64,000 nucleotides of DNA from Afifella pfennigii DSM 17143. Lineage in GTDB: Bacteria > Pseudomonadota > Alphaproteobacteria > Rhizobiales > Afifellaceae. The translations under genes were made by a program, and so were the position numbers. Below, piece after piece: positions 36,109 through 43,676 of this stretch; within the stretch, counting starts at the first letter, position 1; each line of letters opens with the position of its first letter. The notes beneath the pieces are model-generated. The model was not told the DNA's origin, made no database searches, and saw only the letters and a list, made by a program, of their open reading frames with translations. Location: positions 310,001 through 374,000 of the forward strand of contig NZ_JHZK01000001.1 of the NCBI RefSeq assembly GCF_000688515.1, read 5' to 3'.

Positions 36109-36242
36109 CAAATCCTCCTTGAATGGCGCGCCGCCGGATGAGCCGGCCCTGCGGGCCGCATCCGTCCCGACCATCCCGCCCCGGAGGGTAGACAAGGCGG
36201 ATGGCGGGGAGCGGCCATGTGTGGTCTTGCTTGAGATAGCAT

Positions 36243-36272
36243 TTCGATATATCGAATACCAGACATATCGAA
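36243..36272. promoter_or_regulatory. Palindrome TTCGATATATCGAA plus repeated half-site
   Basis: A perfect 14-base palindrome TTCGATATATCGAA occupies 36243-36256. Its half ATATCGAA recurs at 36265-36272, 16 bases further on. The block ends 19 bases before the PadR start, in the divergent spacer with petA. I infer an operator for the PadR regulator, allowing autoregulation and possibly control of petA. Confidence 0.6.
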
Positions 36273-36291
36273 ACTACTCGGAACCAGAACG

Positions 36292-36861
36292 ATGGAACAT
36301 GATGACGCAGGCTGGGCGGATGCGGGGCTCTGCTCTGGCAAGGGTGGTGGTCGCGGCCGCGGTTGCGGTGGCGGCCGGGGGCGCGGGCGCGGCTGGCGCC
36401 GTTCCGGCCGCATCTTCGACCATGGCGAACTGCGCCTGGTGGTGCTGGCGCTGATCGCGGAGCGGCCGCGCCACGGCTATGAGATCATTAAGGAGATCGA
36501 GGAGCGGCTCGCCGGCTCCTACAGCCCGAGCCCGGGCGTGATCTATCCCAATCTCAGCCTTCTGGAGGAACTCGGCCAGGCGCGCGTCGAGGAGGACGGC
36601 GGCAAGAAGCTCTATTTCGTCACCGAGGAAGGCAAGGCCTGGCTGCAGGAGCGCCGCCACGCCGTGGAGGCGGTCTTTTCGCGCATGCGCCAGGTCCACG
36701 CCAATCACGGCGGCGGGCCTGCGCCGGAGATCGTGCGCGCGATGGAAAACCTGAAGCTGGCGCTGCGCCTGCGCCAGGCGCACGGTCCGCTTTCGGATGA
36801 GGAGGTGCGCCGTCTGGCCGAAATCCTCGATGGGGCCGCCCTCGCCGTGGAGCGCGGCTGA
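36292..36861 (+). CDS. PadR-family regulator resembling YqjI
   Basis: A 189-residue regulator. The first 40 residues are Gly/Arg-rich with two Cys and little His (GKGGGRGRGCGGGRGRGRG). A PadR winged helix follows, with HGELRLVVLALIAERPRHGYE and SYSPSPGVIYPNLSLLEELG, closely parallel to E. coli YqjI. YqjI has a Cys/His-rich metal-binding N-terminus and controls a ferric reductase. Here the Gly/Arg-rich region could sense a metal differently or bind nucleic acid. It ends 7 bases from the convergent feo operon. Confidence 0.85.
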   Translation: MEHDDAGWADAGLCSGKGGGRGRGCGGGRGRGRGWRRSGRIFDHGELRLVVLALIAERPRHGYEIIKEIEERLAGSYSPSPGVIYPNLSLLEELGQARVEEDGGKKLYFVTEEGKAWLQERRHAVEAVFSRMRQVHANHGGGPAPEIVRAMENLKLALRLRQAHGPLSDEEVRRLAEILDGAALAVERG

Positions 36862-36868
36862 GAGCGGT

Positions 36869-37168
36869 TCAGACGTTGCGCTCGGGCCGGTCTTTTCCCC
36901 TCGCCTCGCTGGCCGCCGGCCCGGGCGCAATGCCGCGCAAGGTATCGTAGGCGCCGACGCCGCTGGCGATGCAGCCGGCGTTGCATTCCGCGCAGCTCTT
37001 GGCCGAGACGCAGCCGCCCTTGCGCTGCACGAAGCGGCGCAGAAGGAAGATGAGAGCCAGAACGAAGATGGCGCCGACGAGGAGCCATTCCAGCCCGCCG
37101 CTCGCCGCCTCCGCGCCGACATCGATCGCCGGCGCCTCGGCGAGAACCTTGTCCGTTGGCACGTTCAT
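36869..37168 (-). CDS. FeoB-associated Cys-rich membrane protein
   Basis: A 99-residue protein with one membrane helix (LEWLLVGAIFVLALIFLLRRF, about residues 29-49) and a Cys-rich stretch GGCVSAKSCAECNAGC just after it. This is the layout of the small partner proteins encoded after feoB. Its ATG overlaps the feoB stop (ATGA). The cysteines may bind iron or an iron-sulfur cluster at the cytoplasmic face and influence FeoB; that is inference. Confidence 0.8.
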   Translation of the reverse strand: MNVPTDKVLAEAPAIDVGAEAASGGLEWLLVGAIFVLALIFLLRRFVQRKGGCVSAKSCAECNAGCIASGVGAYDTLRGIAPGPAASEARGKDRPERNV

Positions 37169-39684
37169 GACATGGTGCTCCTTTGCGCAGGGATGCCGGG
37201 CGGCGGCAGCGCCTTGCCGAAGGGTCGCTTCAAGAGCCCGACGGCCAGCACCGCGAGGAGTGCCGCGGCGTAGGTCAGGCTCAGTGCTTCCAGCCCGGAG
37301 AGCTTGAAGACGCCGCCGAGCGTGAAGACGGCGCTCGCCACGCCGAGCCCGAGCAGCGTCGGAAAGACGATGGAAAACAGCATCCAGCCATAGGATTGCG
37401 TCTGCACGCGCACCATGATCGTCGTCGCCAGACAGGGCGGATAGAGCGCGAAGAAGAGCATCAGGGCCACCGCGCCGAGCGCCGAATAACCCGCGGCGCG
37501 CTGCTCCGCCCCCATGCGGCTCTCCAGCGTGTCGCTTTGCCCTTCCTCCTGCTGGAAGAGCACGCCGAGCGTCGCCACCGAGCTCTCGCGCGCGGCGAAG
37601 GAGGATAGAAGCGCCACGTTGATTTTCCAGTCGAAGCCCGCATAGGCCGTCACCGGCTCCAGCCCGCGGCCGACGCGGCCGAGAAGGCTGTTGACGATGC
37701 GCTCCTCGCGCATTTGCCGCCGCAGCGTCTTGCGCTCCTGCGCCAGGCTCTTCAGCGCGCCGGCGGCGGCGCGCGCATCGGCCTCGCGCGAGCGCTTCAG
37801 GAAGGGATAGAAATCGGCGTGGCGTTCCTCGTAGCGGGCGTCGACGGCCTTGGAAGCCTCGGCGCCCTGCGCGTTCAGCTTCTCCGCCCGATAGGCGGTA
37901 TAGACGTTGACGAGGTCGGTCAGCGCCCTCTGGTCGGGCACGGCGGCGGCGAGCGAATTGCCGCGCATCGCCTCGAAGAATTCCGCGATCGCCGCCTCCG
38001 CCCGCGCTTCGTAAAAGGCCTGGCGCTCCGCCGGCAGGCCGGGAAACTGCAACAGCGCGTAGACGATCACGGAGACGGCGATGACCACCGTCCCGACCTT
38101 CTTGATGTAGAGCCAGGTACGCTCCAGCGAGCGCCGCAGCACGCCGGTCACCGTCGGCAGGTGGTAGCGCGGCAGCTCCATGACGAAGGGCGCCGTCTCC
38201 TTGTGGCGCAGCACCGAGACGGAGAGGAGCTTGGCGACGAGCAGCGCCGCCAGGATGGTGATGGTGGAGAGGTAGAACAGCACCAGCCCCTTCGCCTCGG
38301 CGAAGTAGATGTTGATGAGCAGCGTGTAGAGCGGCACCTTTGCCAGACAGTTCATGAACGGCACGGTGAGGATGGTGGCGAGCCGCGCACGCTCGTCGGG
38401 AATGCCCTTGGTCGCCATCACCCCCGGCACGGCGCAGCCGCCGGCGAAGACCCCGGCGAGGATGAAGGGCAGCGTCGACTGCCCGTGCAGGCCGAAGCGG
38501 TGCAGGATGCGGTCGAGGATGAAGGCGATCCGGGCCATGTAGCCGGAATCCTCCAAGATCGCGATCAGCGCGAAGAGGATGAGGAAGATCGGCACGTAGT
38601 TGAGCAGCGTATTGGCCGAATCGACCATCCACAGGCCGAGCGCGCGTAGCTGCGGATCGTAGAGAAAGCCCGCATCCGGCAGGATGGCGGCGGCGAAGTT
38701 GCGCGCCGAGGCCAGGAACGGCCAGGTCACCTTGGTCAGTTCGTAGCCCTGGACGATGGAGAGCTCGTAGATTCCCCACACGACGAGGACGAGGAAGACC
38801 GGCGCCAGGAGCCGGTTGAGGATGACACGGTCGACGCGCTCGGTGACGGAGACATGACCCTTGCGCCGTTCCGTGACGGCGGCTGCGACCGTCTCGCCGG
38901 CGAAGCGGTCGCGGGTCGCGGCGATGCCATCGCCGATGGCGCCGCTGCTCGCCGCCTCCCGCTCCGCCCGCGCCGCCCTTATCTCGGCAAGCAGGGCATC
39001 CGCGCCGGCGGTCTTTGCGGCAAGGCGCTCCGTCTCGCCGTCGCCCTCCAGCAGCTTCACGGCAAGGCCGCGCCTCTTTGCGGCGCCGAGTTCGGGCCGC
39101 GCGGCGAGCGCCGCCTCGATGCGCTCCAGCGCCGGCTCCGCCTCGCCATAGTCGAGCCGCAGGCGAGAGGGCCGTGGCTCGGCCGCCACGCGCCTTATCG
39201 CCTGGCGCAGCTCCTCGCAGCCGACGCCCTTGCGCCCGATGGCGGCGACCACAGGCACGCCGAGCCTTTGCGCCAGCGCGCCGAGATCGATGGCGAGGCC
39301 GCGCCGCTCGGCGACATCCATCATGTTGAGAACGAGGACGAGCGGCTGCCCGAGCTCGATCAGCTGCAAGGTGAGGCAGAGGCCGCGGCGCAGATTGGAG
39401 GCATCGAGGACGTTGACGACGACCTCCGGCCGCTCCTCCTCCAAAAAACGCCGCACGACGCGCTCCTCCGGCGAAAAGCAGGTGAGGCTGTAGGTGCCGG
39501 GAAGGTCGACCACCTCCACCCGAGCGCCATGCTCGCGATAGGCGCCACTCTTCTTGTCGACGGTGACGCCGGGGTAATTGGCGATGTGCTGGGAAACGCC
39601 GGTCAGGGCGTTGAACAGCGTCGACTTGCCGGCGTTCTGCTGGCCGGCGAGCGCCACGAGGATGCGCCGGCCGCCCTCAGACAC
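37165..39684 (-). CDS. feoB: Ferrous iron transporter B
   Basis: An 839-residue Fe2+ importer. The N-terminal GTPase domain has G1 GQQNAGKST, G3 DLPGTYSL and G4 NMMDVAE, followed by a guanine dissociation inhibitor-like region. Two Gate regions hold conserved cysteines in AGGCAVPGVMATKG with PFMNCLAKVPLY, and in YPPCLATTIMV. An inserted soluble region between helices near residues 560-690 is rich in charged residues, as in other long FeoB proteins. It overlaps feoA by 8 bases upstream and the Cys-rich partner by 4 bases downstream. Confidence 0.96.
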   Translation of the reverse strand: MSEGGRRILVALAGQQNAGKSTLFNALTGVSQHIANYPGVTVDKKSGAYREHGARVEVVDLPGTYSLTCFSPEERVVRRFLEEERPEVVVNVLDASNLRRGLCLTLQLIELGQPLVLVLNMMDVAERRGLAIDLGALAQRLGVPVVAAIGRKGVGCEELRQAIRRVAAEPRPSRLRLDYGEAEPALERIEAALAARPELGAAKRRGLAVKLLEGDGETERLAAKTAGADALLAEIRAARAEREAASSGAIGDGIAATRDRFAGETVAAAVTERRKGHVSVTERVDRVILNRLLAPVFLVLVVWGIYELSIVQGYELTKVTWPFLASARNFAAAILPDAGFLYDPQLRALGLWMVDSANTLLNYVPIFLILFALIAILEDSGYMARIAFILDRILHRFGLHGQSTLPFILAGVFAGGCAVPGVMATKGIPDERARLATILTVPFMNCLAKVPLYTLLINIYFAEAKGLVLFYLSTITILAALLVAKLLSVSVLRHKETAPFVMELPRYHLPTVTGVLRRSLERTWLYIKKVGTVVIAVSVIVYALLQFPGLPAERQAFYEARAEAAIAEFFEAMRGNSLAAAVPDQRALTDLVNVYTAYRAEKLNAQGAEASKAVDARYEERHADFYPFLKRSREADARAAAGALKSLAQERKTLRRQMREERIVNSLLGRVGRGLEPVTAYAGFDWKINVALLSSFAARESSVATLGVLFQQEEGQSDTLESRMGAEQRAAGYSALGAVALMLFFALYPPCLATTIMVRVQTQSYGWMLFSIVFPTLLGLGVASAVFTLGGVFKLSGLEALSLTYAAALLAVLAVGLLKRPFGKALPPPGIPAQRSTMS

Positions 39685-40048
39685 AGACCACCTCGATGGT
39701 CGCCGCCTCCGCCCGGCGCACCGTCAGCACCGCATCGCCGACGCGGATGGCGATCGGGTCGTTGAGCGGCGCGGCGCGGATGAGCGTCACCTCCGTGCCG
39801 TAGACGAGGCCGAGATCGATGAGACGCTGACGGATGGCGCCGCAGCCGTGAAGGCGGGCGATCCGGCAGGTCATGCCCGGCGCCAGATCGTTGAGACAAT
39901 GCGCGCAGACGCCCTTTCCCGGCCCGCCGTCCCTTCCCCAGCCACCTCGGCCCCAGCCACCTCGGCCCCAGCCGCCCTTGCCCCAGACGCCCTTGCCCCA
40001 GCCAGCACGGCGGCGCCGGCGACCTCCCTCCAAGAACCTGCCCTTCAT
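39677..40048 (-). CDS. feoA: FeoA with an N-terminal Trp-Gly repeat extension
   Basis: A 123-residue protein. The last 80 residues are a standard SH3-like FeoA domain (LNDLAPGMTCRIARLHG, LIDLGLVYGTEVTLIRAAP, VGDAVLTVRRAEA). The first 45 residues are unusual: a basic start, then five tandem pentapeptides of the form W-G-[KR]-x-x, then a short CAHC-type link. Ordinary FeoA proteins are about 75-85 residues. The repeat could bind membrane, metal or FeoB. The start at 40048 uses GGAGAC upstream. The gene overlaps feoB and lies 60 bases after the DUF4198 gene. Confidence 0.88.
   Translation of the reverse strand: MKGRFLEGGRRRRRAGWGKGVWGKGGWGRGGWGRGGWGRDGGPGKGVCAHCLNDLAPGMTCRIARLHGCGAIRQRLIDLGLVYGTEVTLIRAAPLNDPIAIRVGDAVLTVRRAEAATIEVVCV
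39926..40000 (-). repeat. Five-unit 15-base tandem repeat inside feoA
   Basis: Five consecutive 15-base units encode WGKGV, WGKGG, WGRGG, WGRGG and WGRDG. Trp codons recur every 15 bases, at 39938, 39953, 39968, 39983 and 39998 (plus-strand coordinates). The two central units are nearly identical in DNA, indicating expansion by slippage or recombination. Confidence 0.85.
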
Positions 40049-40108
40049 CGCTTGTCTCCGCAAAAGGTTGCAGAGGCCGCCGACCGGCAGGTCGGCGGCC
40101 GGCGGCGA

Positions 40109-40936
40109 TCACTTCAAATCGTGGGCGCGCACCCAGATCACCGCGTCTTGCGAAAGTTCCTTGCCCTCGTGCTCGTTCATCGGCCCGCTGCCGAGGGCCG
40201 CGAAGCCCCAGAACCCGGCCTTCGGGATGCCGAAGGTGAAGACGCCGTTCGCATCCGTCACCGCCACGATCGCCCCGCCCGGCATCGGCGAGACGGTGGC
40301 CGCCCCGGCCGTGTCGGCCTCCATATCCGGCTCGGCGGCCATGTACTCCACCTCGATTTCCGCGCCCGGCACCGGCTCACCCTCCGACAGAAGCACGCCG
40401 GAGAAGCTGGAGCCGGCGATGAGGTTGGTCGGCTTGTTGAGCGGCACGATCTCTGTCGCCAGGCCGACCGGCTCGCTCCAGCCCGTCGGGATGCCGCCCT
40501 TGTTGAGGTAGGATTTGGTGAGCTGCTGGATGAAGATATCCTCGCTCTCCTCGTAATAGGGGGCGGGAACGAGGGCGAGGATATAGTCGCCGTTGCGCTT
40601 CACCGGCACGCTCGCCGAATAGGCCTTCGCCTCGTTCTGCGCGCCCTTGAAGGTGATCGGCGTCAGCGCCTCCGAGAGATCCTGCCTCTCACCCTTGAAG
40701 ACCAGGAAGAACGCCTCCGGCTCGCCCATATCCATGACATGGCCGTTCTCCATCGGGTGCCAGAAGACCATCTTCAGCGGCACTTCGCCCGGCTTGGCGA
40801 GGTTCACTTGCGGCGTGTAGAGGAGCTGGAAATGCGCCTGCGCCGGCGAAGCGGCGACAAGTGCCGCGAAGGCTGCGGCGGCGAAAGCGGTTTTCACCGT
40901 CATCGCTGTCGCGATGCTGCCGTTACGGGGGCTCAT
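40109..40936 (-). CDS. Periplasmic DUF4198 protein in the iron operon
   Basis: A 275-residue secreted protein. A signal peptide (FAAAAFAALVAASPAQA) is followed directly by HFQLLYTP, where the mature N-terminal His could serve as a metal ligand. Two beta-rich domains follow: MVFWHPMENGHVMDMGEPEAF, rich in His and Met, and a C-terminal immunoglobulin-like domain (GAIVAVTDANGVFTFGIPKAG). This fits DUF4198, a family linked to metal uptake in the periplasm. Its start overlaps the preceding gene by ATGA; an internal ATG at 40903 is an alternative. It probably hands Fe2+ to FeoB. Confidence 0.75.
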   Translation of the reverse strand: MSPRNGSIATAMTVKTAFAAAAFAALVAASPAQAHFQLLYTPQVNLAKPGEVPLKMVFWHPMENGHVMDMGEPEAFFLVFKGERQDLSEALTPITFKGAQNEAKAYSASVPVKRNGDYILALVPAPYYEESEDIFIQQLTKSYLNKGGIPTGWSEPVGLATEIVPLNKPTNLIAGSSFSGVLLSEGEPVPGAEIEVEYMAAEPDMEADTAGAATVSPMPGGAIVAVTDANGVFTFGIPKAGFWGFAALGSGPMNEHEGKELSQDAVIWVRAHDLK

Positions 40937-41262
40937 TCGACGATCTCCGCGCCGGGGATCTCGATATGGTGCCCCTCGCCGCCCTCAAAGCTGACGGAGT
41001 AATCGCCTTCCGGCTTGTCGAACTCGAACTCGCTGTTGGCGTCCAGCTTGCCTTCCACGACGACGCCGCCGCCCGCATCCTTGACCAGCACCGGCACGTT
41101 CGCCGCCGAGGCGCCGTCGGAGAAACCGCCCTCGCACAGCACCGTGCCGTCGCCGTTGTCGTAACAGGAAAAGAGCGGCGTATGCGCCGCCGCCTGTCCC
41201 GCCAGCATGGTCGCCGCCACCGCGGCGAACGCCGCTCCAAGAACTCGCCTGCCTCTTCCCAT
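40933..41262 (-). CDS. Small secreted protein heading the iron operon
   Basis: A 109-residue protein with a signal peptide (VLGAAFAAVAATMLAGQAAA) and a mature part that starts HTPLFSCYDNGDGTVLCEGG. The two cysteines could form a disulfide, and a beta-sandwich of carboxypeptidase-regulatory type is suggested by VVVEGKLDANSEFEFDKPEG. An N-terminal His after cleavage parallels the DUF4198 protein. I do not recognise a named family. It is the first gene of the unit ending with feoAB and the Cys-rich protein, just downstream of a palindrome and a TATAAT box. Confidence 0.65.
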   Translation of the reverse strand: MGRGRRVLGAAFAAVAATMLAGQAAAHTPLFSCYDNGDGTVLCEGGFSDGASAANVPVLVKDAGGGVVVEGKLDANSEFEFDKPEGDYSVSFEGGEGHHIEIPGAEIVE

Positions 41263-41325
41263 AGCCCCTTCCTTTCCGTTCGCAGCGAAGGGCGCGGCAA
41301 CGCCGCATCCGCGCCGATAAATTAC

Positions 41326-41348
41326 ATGACTTTGAAAGTCATATTATA
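41326..41348 (-). promoter_or_regulatory. Promoter with TATAAT and palindromic operator for the iron operon
   Basis: On the minus strand a perfect -10 box TATAAT (41343-41348) is directly followed by the palindrome ATGACTTTGAAAGTCAT (41326-41342, 8-base arms around one base). The palindrome would overlap the transcription start about 64 bases before the first iron gene. Position and symmetry suggest a repressor site, likely for an iron regulator of the Fur, Irr or RirA type. No clear -35 hexamer is seen. Confidence 0.6.
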
Positions 41349-41471
41349 AGGAACGGAAGAGATCAAGGCGGTATCTTGGGCCTGCGCGCTTTCGCCACGC
41401 ACTGTGTAAGAAGGCCTTCGCGGAAAGCCGGCCGACGCCTCAAGGCCCTGACTGGTTGAAGCTTTTCGGCC

Positions 41472-42563
41472 TCAGACCGGCATGCCGCTGGTGGCGCCCG
41501 AAACGGCCGCTTGCGGCTTGCGCCCGTCCACCAGCCGATCGGTGACGATGGCCGACAGCCAGATCGCCGAGAGCGTCACCCAGGCCGTCAGAGCGATGAC
41601 GGAGGCGCCGGTCACGCCCGCCCCCACGGCGCAGCCGCCGGCCAGCATACCGCCGAAGCCCATCAGCGCCGCGCCGAGAAGATAGCGGCGCATCGACAGG
41701 CCGTCCTGAAAGCCCTGGATCTGCAGCTCGCGCGTCAACAAGGCGGCGAGGAAGGAACCGAGGAACACGCCGGGCACGAGGCCGACATCGAAATCCAGGA
41801 GGGTCCCCGGCGGCGACAGGAACAGCATCAAGGTGTCCGCCGATGGCCCGGTGAAGGTGACGCCCTCCACCTGCACCGGATCGAAGGCCTGGCGCGACAT
41901 GGAATCGGTGAACCACCAGGCGAGCGGTATGGCGAGCCCGACGCCGAGCGCGGCGATGCTGCGCCACCAGCCGGCGCGCGAGCGCACGGCGACATAGATG
42001 CCGGCCGCAAGCCATAGCAGGCACAGCCCGATCGCCACCGCCCGCGACATGCCGAGAAAGGCCAGCAGATCGTTGCCGCCGATATCGGCGGTGGTGAAGG
42101 TGGCCGCGATCCATTCGCGCGCCGGCTTGAGGAAGCCGCGCAGGCTCGCCTGCGCCACCACGGCGAAGACGAGGCCGGAGAGGAGCGCCCGCAGATTCCC
42201 CGTCGCCGAAAGCACCAGGAGCCGGCTTGCGCAACCGCGCGACAGGATCATCCCGGCGCCGAACATCAGCCCGCCGATGGCCGCCCCGGCCAGGCTCTGC
42301 GGCGAGGCGAGTTGGCGCGCTTCGGAGAGATTGGCCAGATCGCTGGCGATGAGAAGCTGCGTGCCGAGCACGGCCGAGGAGAAGGCGAGCAGCCAGACCG
42401 CCAGCCGCGGGCCTACGCTGCCATGCGAGAACTCGATCGCGGCAGCGCGCAGGCAAAAGCGGCTCTGCTGGGCAAAAGCACCGAAGACGAGGCCGACGAC
42501 GAGCCCGCCCCCGGCGAGTATCCAGGGTTCGGAAAACCTGTCCAGGAAGAAATGGAGGTCCAT
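41472..42563 (-). CDS. YeeE/YedE family carrier (SoxT/TsuA-like), copy 1
   Basis: A 363-residue membrane protein with about ten helices and two inverted repeats typical of YeeE/YedE carriers. It has FGAFAQQSRFCLRAAAIEF near residue 30, GMILSRGCASRLLVLSATGNLRAL near residue 97 and a C-terminal MLAGGCAVGAGVTGAS. The conserved cysteines line the sulfur path in TsuA, a thiosulfate carrier. Near sox genes, homologues are called SoxT and are thought to move thiosulfate or sulfane sulfur into the cytoplasm. The ATG at 42563 follows GGAAGG. Confidence 0.87.
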   Translation of the reverse strand: MDLHFFLDRFSEPWILAGGGLVVGLVFGAFAQQSRFCLRAAAIEFSHGSVGPRLAVWLLAFSSAVLGTQLLIASDLANLSEARQLASPQSLAGAAIGGLMFGAGMILSRGCASRLLVLSATGNLRALLSGLVFAVVAQASLRGFLKPAREWIAATFTTADIGGNDLLAFLGMSRAVAIGLCLLWLAAGIYVAVRSRAGWWRSIAALGVGLAIPLAWWFTDSMSRQAFDPVQVEGVTFTGPSADTLMLFLSPPGTLLDFDVGLVPGVFLGSFLAALLTRELQIQGFQDGLSMRRYLLGAALMGFGGMLAGGCAVGAGVTGASVIALTAWVTLSAIWLSAIVTDRLVDGRKPQAAVSGATSGMPV

Positions 42564-42681
42564 CGGCCGCCTTCCGTGAAAGCCAAACCCGCGCAACGAG
42601 ACCCGCCTTGCGGGCCGAAGCCGGGCGCATCTTCGGCAGGCTGCGGCCCCCCGCATTGACGTTGGTCAAGATGGCGGTGAG

Positions 42682-42710
42682 AATTCATATAAATATGCAT
42701 ATGTTTCGTG
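42682..42710. promoter_or_regulatory. AT-rich island with ATATGCA core upstream of the MBL-fold gene
   Basis: GAATTCATATAAATATGCAT and adjoining bases form an AT-rich block in GC-rich DNA, in the divergent spacer between the first YeeE/YedE gene and the MBL-fold gene. The heptamer ATATGCA is at 42693-42699. The same core occurs upstream of soxX and soxC, so this is a candidate SoxR operator overlapping a promoter. Confidence 0.5.
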
Positions 42711-42727
42711 AAAAGGGAGGATTGCCG

Positions 42728-43663
42728 ATGACTGGAGCCAAGGGTGCCACCCGCCGCGACGTGATGACCGCAGCCGCGGCCCTCGCCCTGGCCGGATTCG
42801 GCCTTCGCCCTCGCCCCCTCTTCGCCGCGACCGGCCTGCCGCTCGGCGAGCTGGAGGTGAGCGTTCTCTCCGATGGGCATCTCACCCTGCCGATGGATTT
42901 CGTCCTGCCGCAGACGACCAAGGAGGAAATCGAGGCCCTGTTCGCGCCGCACGGCCTGCCGACCGATGCGCTAAAGCCGCCGCTCAACGTCACGCTTTTG
43001 CGCGGCGGCGACCGGCTCATCCTCTTCGACGCCGGTTCCGGCCCGCGCTTTCAGGATACGGCGGGCGCGTTGCCTTCCGCGCTCGAGGCCGCCGGGATCG
43101 ATCCTTCCGAAGTCACCGACGTCGTCTTCACCCATTGCCATCCGGATCATCTGTGGGGCGTGCTCGACGATTTCGACGAGCCGCTCTTCGCCGAGGCGAC
43201 GCATTGGATGCCGCAGGACGAATGGGCCTATTGGCGCGACGAGGGCACGCTGGCGGCCACCCCGGAGGCGCGCAAGAGCTTCGTTGTCGGGGCGCAGAAC
43301 CGCCTCGCCGCCATTGAGGATTTCGTCACCCTGGTCAGGCCCGGCGACGAGTTGCCCTTGGGTATCGAGGCTTTGGCCACTTTCGGCCATACGCCCGGCC
43401 ACACCTCCTACGTCATCCATGGCGGCGGCGACAGCCTGCTGGTCACCGGCGACGCGCTCACCAACCACCTCTTCTCCTTCGAGCGGCCGGACTGGCCTTC
43501 CGGCACCGACCAGGACCCGCAGATGGGGGCCGCGACCCGCAAATCGCTTCTGGAGCGCATCGCCACGGACCGCATGCGCATCGTCGGCTACCACCTGCCG
43601 GAGCCTGGCATCGGCACGGCCGAGCGCAAGGACGGCGCCTACCGCTTCGTGCCCGCCGCCTAG
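42728..43663 (+). CDS. Exported metallo-beta-lactamase-fold hydrolase (SoxH-like)
   Basis: A 311-residue protein with a twin-arginine signal (GATRRDVMTAAAALALAGFGL) and an MBL-fold domain. Metal motifs are THCHPDHLWG near residue 137, FGHTPGHTSY near residue 221, VTGDALTNH near residue 240 and a final His in GYHLPE. It is thus a periplasmic di-metal hydrolase. In Paracoccus the sox locus carries soxG and soxH, which encode comparable exported MBL-fold thiol hydrolases, so a role in sulfur-compound processing is likely. The start at 42728 follows GGGAGG. Confidence 0.83.
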   Translation: MTGAKGATRRDVMTAAAALALAGFGLRPRPLFAATGLPLGELEVSVLSDGHLTLPMDFVLPQTTKEEIEALFAPHGLPTDALKPPLNVTLLRGGDRLILFDAGSGPRFQDTAGALPSALEAAGIDPSEVTDVVFTHCHPDHLWGVLDDFDEPLFAEATHWMPQDEWAYWRDEGTLAATPEARKSFVVGAQNRLAAIEDFVTLVRPGDELPLGIEALATFGHTPGHTSYVIHGGGDSLLVTGDALTNHLFSFERPDWPSGTDQDPQMGAATRKSLLERIATDRMRIVGYHLPEPGIGTAERKDGAYRFVPAA

Positions 43664-43676
43664 AGCCTCTTAAGGC

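Noticed and set aside
39926-40000. Short direct repeats considered as a CRISPR array
   Set aside because: Fifteen-base units without spacers, in frame within feoA; this is a coding tandem repeat.
41440-42669. A 409-residue minus-strand frame overlapping the first YeeE/YedE gene
   Set aside because: Arg-rich, no membrane segments; the overlapping frame at 41472-42563 has the family motifs.
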